Positions 6,494-9,913 of a DNA stretch of 9,913 nt are shown here, piece by piece. This stretch comes from Pseudomonadota bacterium. GTDB lineage: Bacteria > Pseudomonadota > Alphaproteobacteria > Rhizobiales > Xanthobacteraceae. The number at the start of each line of letters is the position of its first letter. Position 1 is the stretch's first letter. The translations under genes were made by a program, and so were the position numbers. Below the pieces are notes generated by a model, which made no database searches, was not told where the DNA came from, and worked only from the letters and a program-made list of their open reading frames with translations. Where the stretch lies: contig JAEWHT010000441.1 of the NCBI GenBank assembly GCA_023387695.1, positions 1 to 9,913 on the forward strand, read 5' to 3'.

Positions 6494-8229
6494 GGCATCA
6501 CCTCCGCAGGGATCTTCGCGCCGCCGGCGAGCCAGTCGCGGTAGGTGCGGAATGTCAGCCCAAGCTTTTCGTAGTAGACGCGCAGATATCCGTCGCTGCC
6601 GCGGGTCACTGCGTTCGGCATCACCTGCTCGACCTCCTGCGCCATCACGCCGACGTAAGCCTTTTCGCTGCCATTGTAGGCGAAGCGATAATAGCCGAGG
6701 CCATTGGAGAGGTGGCCGAGCAGAACGATGTCGTGCTTGAGCGCGATGTCGGAGCGCCGGCCACCACCACCGCCGCCACCACCGCGGCCTCCACCACCGC
6801 CACTGAAGCCACCGCCGCCACCACGCCCGGCCATCGCGGCTCCACCGCCACCACCACCGCGCGACATGCCCCCCATGCTGGCCTGTCCGCGCGCAGATGC
6901 TGCAGCCGCCGACCGGCCAGACGAGACGTTCATCGCGCCGCCGCGATTGGCGCCGCTACCACCACGGTTGGTGGCAGCAGCACCGCTGCCTCGATTGGCC
7001 GCACCACCGCCACTGGCACGATTTGCAGCCTTCGCACCGCCGCCTTTGTTACCAGCCTTGTTGCCGCCCTTGGCACGATCACTGGCACCCGCACGATCGC
7101 CGCCGCCGGGCCGATCGCTTGTCCCTGCGCTCGGACGATCTCCACGATTGCCTGCACCGCCGCGATCGCCAGCGCCGCCACGGTCACCGGGGCCGCCACG
7201 ATCACCGGCACGATCACCCGCGCGATCACCGGCACGATCTCCAGCTCGGTCTCCCGGACCGCCCTGGCTCGGACGCAGCACCTGGTTGCCGTCACGGCCG
7301 CGGAAGTCCATGCGGTCCGACGCGCCGGCCCTGACGTTGTTGTTGCCGAACCGGTTGTTCACGTTGACGTTGTTGTAGCGCACCCCACCGCGATGCGCCG
7401 GATTGTGCTGCCAGCCGCCATTGATGTTGGTGGTGCGATGATTGACGTAGACGTTGCGGTTGCCCCAGTTGCAGCCACCGCCCCAGTAATTGCCCCAGCG
7501 CCCGATCGCCCAGGCGGTGCCGAAGGCGATGCCGGCCGCGACCACGCCCGCGCCGATATAGGACGGATAGCCCCAATAATACGGAGGATATTCCGTATAG
7601 GGCCAACTGCCGTAGACCGTCGCCGGATCGTAATACGGCACGTACATCTCCTCAGGATTGGCCTGCTGGATCACGACGACCTGCTTGCCTTCCTGCGACT
7701 GCACGCTGACCTTCTGCTGCTTGGTGGTGGTCAGCTTCTTGTTGTCATAGGCCTTGTTACGCAGACGCTGGATCGCATCCATCACGTCGGGCTGTTGCGC
7801 GAGGAAGGCGTCGCCGAGCTTCTGGGTCCAGTCGAGCTGGTCGCTCATCATGGTCAGCACAGAAGCCGTACTGGCCAGCGCCTTGATGCTGTCGTCCCAG
7901 GCCTGCTTGTCGACTTCGGTCTTCAGTGCATCGCCCTTCAGGCTCTTCTTCTCCTTCAGCCAGCGGTCGGCCTGCACCACTTCGAGCGGATAGGTCGAGG
8001 CGGCCAGCACGTTGGCGAGGAGTTCGTCAGGATAAAGCGCGATCGGCGCGACCAGGGCCTCGAGCTGTTCCGGCTTCAACAGCTCGGCTGCCGGCGCCGG
8101 CGGAGCCGCAGGCTGTGCCTGGGCGGTTGGGGCCGCCGGCGTCGCAGGCGTAGTTGCCTGAGCGATGGCAGCGGCGGGAACCGCCAACACCAGCGCAAAC
8201 GCCATCAGGATCTTGCCGCAGCGAAACAT
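6490..8229 (-). CDS. DUF3300 protein with Gly/Arg-rich linker and S74-like C-terminal domain
   Basis: A 579-residue exported protein. Signal peptide 1-23 (AIA before Q24) and an Ala/Pro linker (25-49) lead into the DUF3300 domain (about 50-260). Its landmarks are LLKPEQLEALVAPIALYPDEL, 'PLEVVQADRWL', 'DWTQKLGDAFLAQQPDVMDAIQRLR' and 'YVPYYDPATVYG', with a Tyr/Trp-rich helix near 224-243. Residues 265-320 are Asn-rich; 326-360 are GDR repeats; 456-492 are almost only Gly and Arg. The last ~85 residues are different: SDIALKHDI (493-501), then YYRFAYNG and GVMAQEVEQVMP (527-538), the pattern of the peptidase S74 / tail-spike intramolecular chaperone. S493 and K498 match the self-cleavage Ser/Lys pair of that family, although the usual Arg between them is Ala. 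ATG 8229 is chosen because GGAGGT (8234-8239) precedes it by 4 nt; GTG 8241 overlaps that site. First gene of the three-gene operon. Confidence 0.93.
   Translation of the reverse strand: MFRCGKILMAFALVLAVPAAAIAQATTPATPAAPTAQAQPAAPPAPAAELLKPEQLEALVAPIALYPDELLANVLAASTYPLEVVQADRWLKEKKSLKGDALKTEVDKQAWDDSIKALASTASVLTMMSDQLDWTQKLGDAFLAQQPDVMDAIQRLRNKAYDNKKLTTTKQQKVSVQSQEGKQVVVIQQANPEEMYVPYYDPATVYGSWPYTEYPPYYWGYPSYIGAGVVAAGIAFGTAWAIGRWGNYWGGGCNWGNRNVYVNHRTTNINGGWQHNPAHRGGVRYNNVNVNNRFGNNNVRAGASDRMDFRGRDGNQVLRPSQGGPGDRAGDRAGDRAGDRAGDRGGPGDRGGAGDRGGAGNRGDRPSAGTSDRPGGGDRAGASDRAKGGNKAGNKGGGAKAANRASGGGAANRGSGAAATNRGGSGANRGGAMNVSSGRSAAAASARGQASMGGMSRGGGGGGAAMAGRGGGGGFSGGGGGRGGGGGGGGRRSDIALKHDIVLLGHLSNGLGYYRFAYNGSEKAYVGVMAQEVEQVMPNAVTRGSDGYLRVYYEKLGLTFRTYRDWLAGGAKIPAEVMP
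6535..6753 (-). other. S74-like C-terminal domain of the DUF3300 protein
   Basis: This stretch encodes residues 493-565, with the SD-x-x-LK start and the GVMAQEV core. In phage tail spikes this domain trimerises the fibre and then cuts itself off just before the Ser. Here it ends a bacterial envelope protein; related Bradyrhizobium DUF3300 proteins appear to share it (from memory). Whether it cleaves is unknown. Confidence 0.6.
6754..6867 (-). repeat. Gly/Arg low-complexity coding tract
   Basis: GGT/GGC-rich repeats (CCACC/CCGCC on the plus strand) encode residues 455-492 of the DUF3300 protein, nearly all Gly with a few Arg. Tracts like this vary in length by slippage. It forms the flexible joint immediately before the S74-like domain. 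Confidence 0.75.
7150..7254 (-). repeat. Tandem 12 bp repeat encoding AGDR units
   Basis: Four consecutive AGDR units (7198-7245) and flanking GDR-containing variants encode residues 326-360. The 12 bp units differ at third positions, so the repeat is kept at protein level rather than being a recent expansion. It is part of the charged, disordered linker of the DUF3300 protein. Confidence 0.8.
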
Positions 8230-8233
8230 CACG

Positions 8234-8239
8234 ACCTCC
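8234..8239 (-). promoter_or_regulatory. Ribosome binding site of the DUF3300 gene
   Basis: GGAGGT, 4 nt before ATG 8229. It fixes the start at that ATG, because the upstream in-frame GTG (8239-8241) overlaps the site itself. Confidence 0.8.
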
Positions 8240-8285
8240 ACAAAGCTTTGCGTCCGTGACCATCGGGCCGGGGCATGGGCATTTG

Positions 8286-8299
8286 TTGATCGAGATCAA
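8286..8299 (-). promoter_or_regulatory. FixK/FNR-type box (TTGAT-N4-ATCAA) upstream of the DUF3300 operon
   Basis: The site reads TTGATCTCGATCAA on the minus strand, a perfect match to the anaerobox bound by FNR, FixK and AadR regulators (TTGAT-N4-ATCAA). Only the central two bases break full symmetry, and the palindrome extends one base each side (8285-8300). Its centre is about 63 bp upstream of ATG 8229. If the promoter is class II (site centred at -41.5), transcription would start near 8251, leaving a leader of about 21 nt that just holds the ribosome site; the -10 region there is a weak match (ATGGTC). The site lies between the kinase stop and the DUF3300 start on the same strand. It implies low-oxygen induction of the operon, by inference only. 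Confidence 0.65.
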
Positions 8300-8327
8300 C
8301 GAAATCGAGCAGTTGCGACGCGAGCCC

Positions 8328-9913
8328 TTACCAGCGAAGCAGCGGCAACCGAATGGTGAACCGTGCCCCGCCCCCCGGCTGGTTCATCGCGCTGATCGTC
8401 CCCTGATGGGCCTCGACTATGGTTTTCGCGATCGCAAGCCCCATTCCCATGCCTTGCGGCTTGGTCGTGAAGAAGGGATCGAACAAATTGGCGAGATCGG
8501 AAGCTGACAATCCCGGCCCGGTATCGACGACGTTGAGCTCGGCCTGCTTGCCGGCGCGCACGGTCCAGACGCTGATCTCGCGCTTTGCCGTGTTCGCGTC
8601 GGAGATCGCATCCATCGCGTTGATGATCAGGTTGAGAACCACCTGCTGCAACTGGACCGGATCGCCCTTGACGTGGAGGTCGACCAATACCGGTGTGTAG
8701 ATCAGCGCGATCCGGCGTCCCTCGGGCATGGCGCCGACCAGACCGATCGCCTCGCGCACGGTATCGTTGAGTTCGATGTCCGTGACCTCGAAGGGCGTCT
8801 TCTTCAGGACGCTGCGCAAGCGGCGGATGACCTCGCTTGCGCGGAGATCATCGCGCCTGATGTCGGCGAGGATGTGCTGGACTTCCACGATATCAGGCGA
8901 GGCACCCTTGAGCATGAGCTCCGCCGTCTCGGTATTGGTCAGAATAGAGCCGAGCGGTTGGTTCAGCTCGTGGGCAATTGACGCCGTCATTTCGCCAACA
9001 GCCGAATAGCGATTGACATGGGAGAGTTCGGCGAGGCGCTGACGTGACTCGACCTCGGCGAGCCGTCGGCGCCGGCGCTCCTGCAGCAATCCGCTGATCA
9101 GCCCTGCCTGGACAAGGATGATCGCGGTGATCAGCAGCATCTGCCAGCGATAGCTCTGCCACATGGTCGGCTCGCGAAACAGGACCTCGCTACCCGGTGG
9201 CAAGCGGCTCTCGCTGATGTGCCAGCGCTGCAGCTCCCGCCAGTCATATTTGGGCGCGGCGAATCCGATCGGCTGGTATTTGATACTGGAGGGCTTCTCC
9301 CCACGCAGGATGCGAATGGCGCCATCGACCGTCGTTCGGGTTGTCTCCGCCGTCGAATGCATCTGGCCGCCGACTGTGCTGTTGCCGAAAAAGGGCTCCT
9401 GATAGGAGAATATGGGCGCGTTTGCGACCGCATGCAGGCTGCGCAGCGCGATATCGCCCTCGTGGACGATGCCGGCCGCATCGGCCGACATCAGGCCCCA
9501 GAATAGTACGGTGTGCGGCGGAAGCTTCGCCGCGCGATTCAAGATCTCCTCGAACGACAGGTCCGAATACCAGACGATTGCGAGGCGGTCGCCGAGCGGT
9601 TTGAGTTCACGTGCCACCTCGTCGATCCAGAATTTCTCCAGCGGCGAGGCGCCGATCACAACGCCGACGGACGTGGTATCCGGCATCACCTGCAGAATGT
9701 TTTTGAAAGCGGCCAGGAAATCGTTGCGAACCGAGACGACGACGTCATTGTCGGTGAGGTCCTGGCGTTTCACCAACCGCTCCTCGACGACGGTCATGAC
9801 CACCGGCGTATCTGGAAAGAGCTTGCTTCGGTACCGCTGCACGAACCGCGCTGCCGGCGCGCCGATGCTGATGACCAGGTCGGGCAGCGCGCCCTGATAG
9901 AGCGAAGCAAGAT
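8328..9913 (-). CDS. Sensor histidine kinase with periplasmic substrate-binding-like domain (N-terminus outside window)
   Basis: The open frame runs to the window edge, giving 527 visible residues. The visible start (LASLYQGALPDLVISIGAPA) continues a known domain, so the gene is 5'-truncated here, and GTG 9842 is internal. The first ~250 residues resemble ABC_sub_bind-type periplasmic binding domains (VGVVIGASPLEKFW, 'HTVLFWGLM', 'VGGQMHSTAETT'). One membrane helix (codons at about 9081-9146) and a short basic segment follow. The HisKA box is EMTASIAHELNQPLGSI, with the phospho-accepting His codon at 8970-8972. The ATPase motifs are NLIINAMDA (N box), VVDTGPGLS (G1), LFDPFFTTKP (F) and GMGMGLAIAKTIVEAHQG (G2). 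All key residues are present, so the kinase should be active. It probably senses a small molecule or a partner in the periplasm and phosphorylates a response regulator not visible here. No PAS or HAMP domain is seen. It ends 98 bp before the DUF3300 gene. Confidence 0.93.
   Translation of the reverse strand, partial: LASLYQGALPDLVISIGAPAARFVQRYRSKLFPDTPVVMTVVEERLVKRQDLTDNDVVVSVRNDFLAAFKNILQVMPDTTSVGVVIGASPLEKFWIDEVARELKPLGDRLAIVWYSDLSFEEILNRAAKLPPHTVLFWGLMSADAAGIVHEGDIALRSLHAVANAPIFSYQEPFFGNSTVGGQMHSTAETTRTTVDGAIRILRGEKPSSIKYQPIGFAAPKYDWRELQRWHISESRLPPGSEVLFREPTMWQSYRWQMLLITAIILVQAGLISGLLQERRRRRLAEVESRQRLAELSHVNRYSAVGEMTASIAHELNQPLGSILTNTETAELMLKGASPDIVEVQHILADIRRDDLRASEVIRRLRSVLKKTPFEVTDIELNDTVREAIGLVGAMPEGRRIALIYTPVLVDLHVKGDPVQLQQVVLNLIINAMDAISDANTAKREISVWTVRAGKQAELNVVDTGPGLSASDLANLFDPFFTTKPQGMGMGLAIAKTIVEAHQGTISAMNQPGGGARFTIRLPLLRW

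Noticed and set aside
6535..6753. S74-like domain as a sign of an integrated phage or phage remnant
   Set aside because: No other phage gene, integrase or attachment repeat is in the window, and the domain is fused in frame to a normal bacterial protein in a conserved-looking operon.
6754..7254. Gly/Arg tract and 12 bp repeats as a CRISPR array or intergenic satellite
   Set aside because: The repeats stay in frame, have codon-level variation and no spacers, and encode the protein linker.
6373..8259. A 628-codon open frame on the plus strand, longer than the gene on the other strand
   Set aside because: It is antisense to the DUF3300/DUF2950 genes. Its translation is low-complexity Thr/Ala/Arg/His sequence mirroring the Gly/Arg repeats, and the minus-strand frame has signal peptide, known domains and a ribosome site.

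Overview
The window is GC-rich, densely coded DNA that looks chromosomal and fits an alphaproteobacterium of the Bradyrhizobium/Rhodopseudomonas group. The reasons are the GC-rich codon use, the style of the DUF3300, DUF2950 and histidine-kinase proteins, and an exact FixK/FNR-type palindrome. The genus is an inference from family resemblance; no rRNA or other marker gene is present. I see no tRNA, rRNA, insertion sequence, integrase or CRISPR array.

Region A (1-4245) is a sugar uptake and oxidation locus. Reading leftwards on the minus strand are a sugar-type periplasmic binding protein, two inner-membrane permeases whose starts overlap the preceding stops (TTGA overlap, then 8 nt), and, 22 nt further on, the N-terminus of a Gfo/Idh/MocA oxidoreductase cut by the window edge. 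The transporter ATPase is not in the window. Diverging on the plus strand is a short-chain dehydrogenase whose motifs resemble the Caulobacter XylB (xylose 1-dehydrogenase) type. Together they suggest import of an aldose or related sugar followed by NAD-dependent oxidation. The ~160 bp divergent spacer holds a plausible promoter and an inverted repeat that could be a regulator site.

Region B (4246-5133) holds a 221-residue single-pass membrane protein with a coiled coil (minus strand), convergent with the dehydrogenase. A hairpin covers both stop codons. Upstream of this gene is an AT-rich patch and two small hairpins.

Region C (5134-8229) is a three-gene minus-strand operon with overlapping ends. 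It encodes a DUF3300 protein with a very Gly/Arg-rich linker and an S74-like (intramolecular-chaperone-like) C-terminus, a DUF2950 protein, and a small secreted Gly/Val-rich protein. All three carry signal peptides, so this is an envelope module of unknown function. A perfect TTGAT-N4-ATCAA site lies 57 bp upstream of the first start codon, which suggests oxygen-responsive control by a FixK/FNR/AadR-type regulator.

Region D (8328-9913) is a sensor histidine kinase, minus strand, whose N-terminus lies outside the window. It has a periplasmic ABC-substrate-binding-like sensor, one visible membrane helix and complete HisKA/HATPase motifs. It is transcribed toward the DUF3300 operon across a 98 bp spacer.
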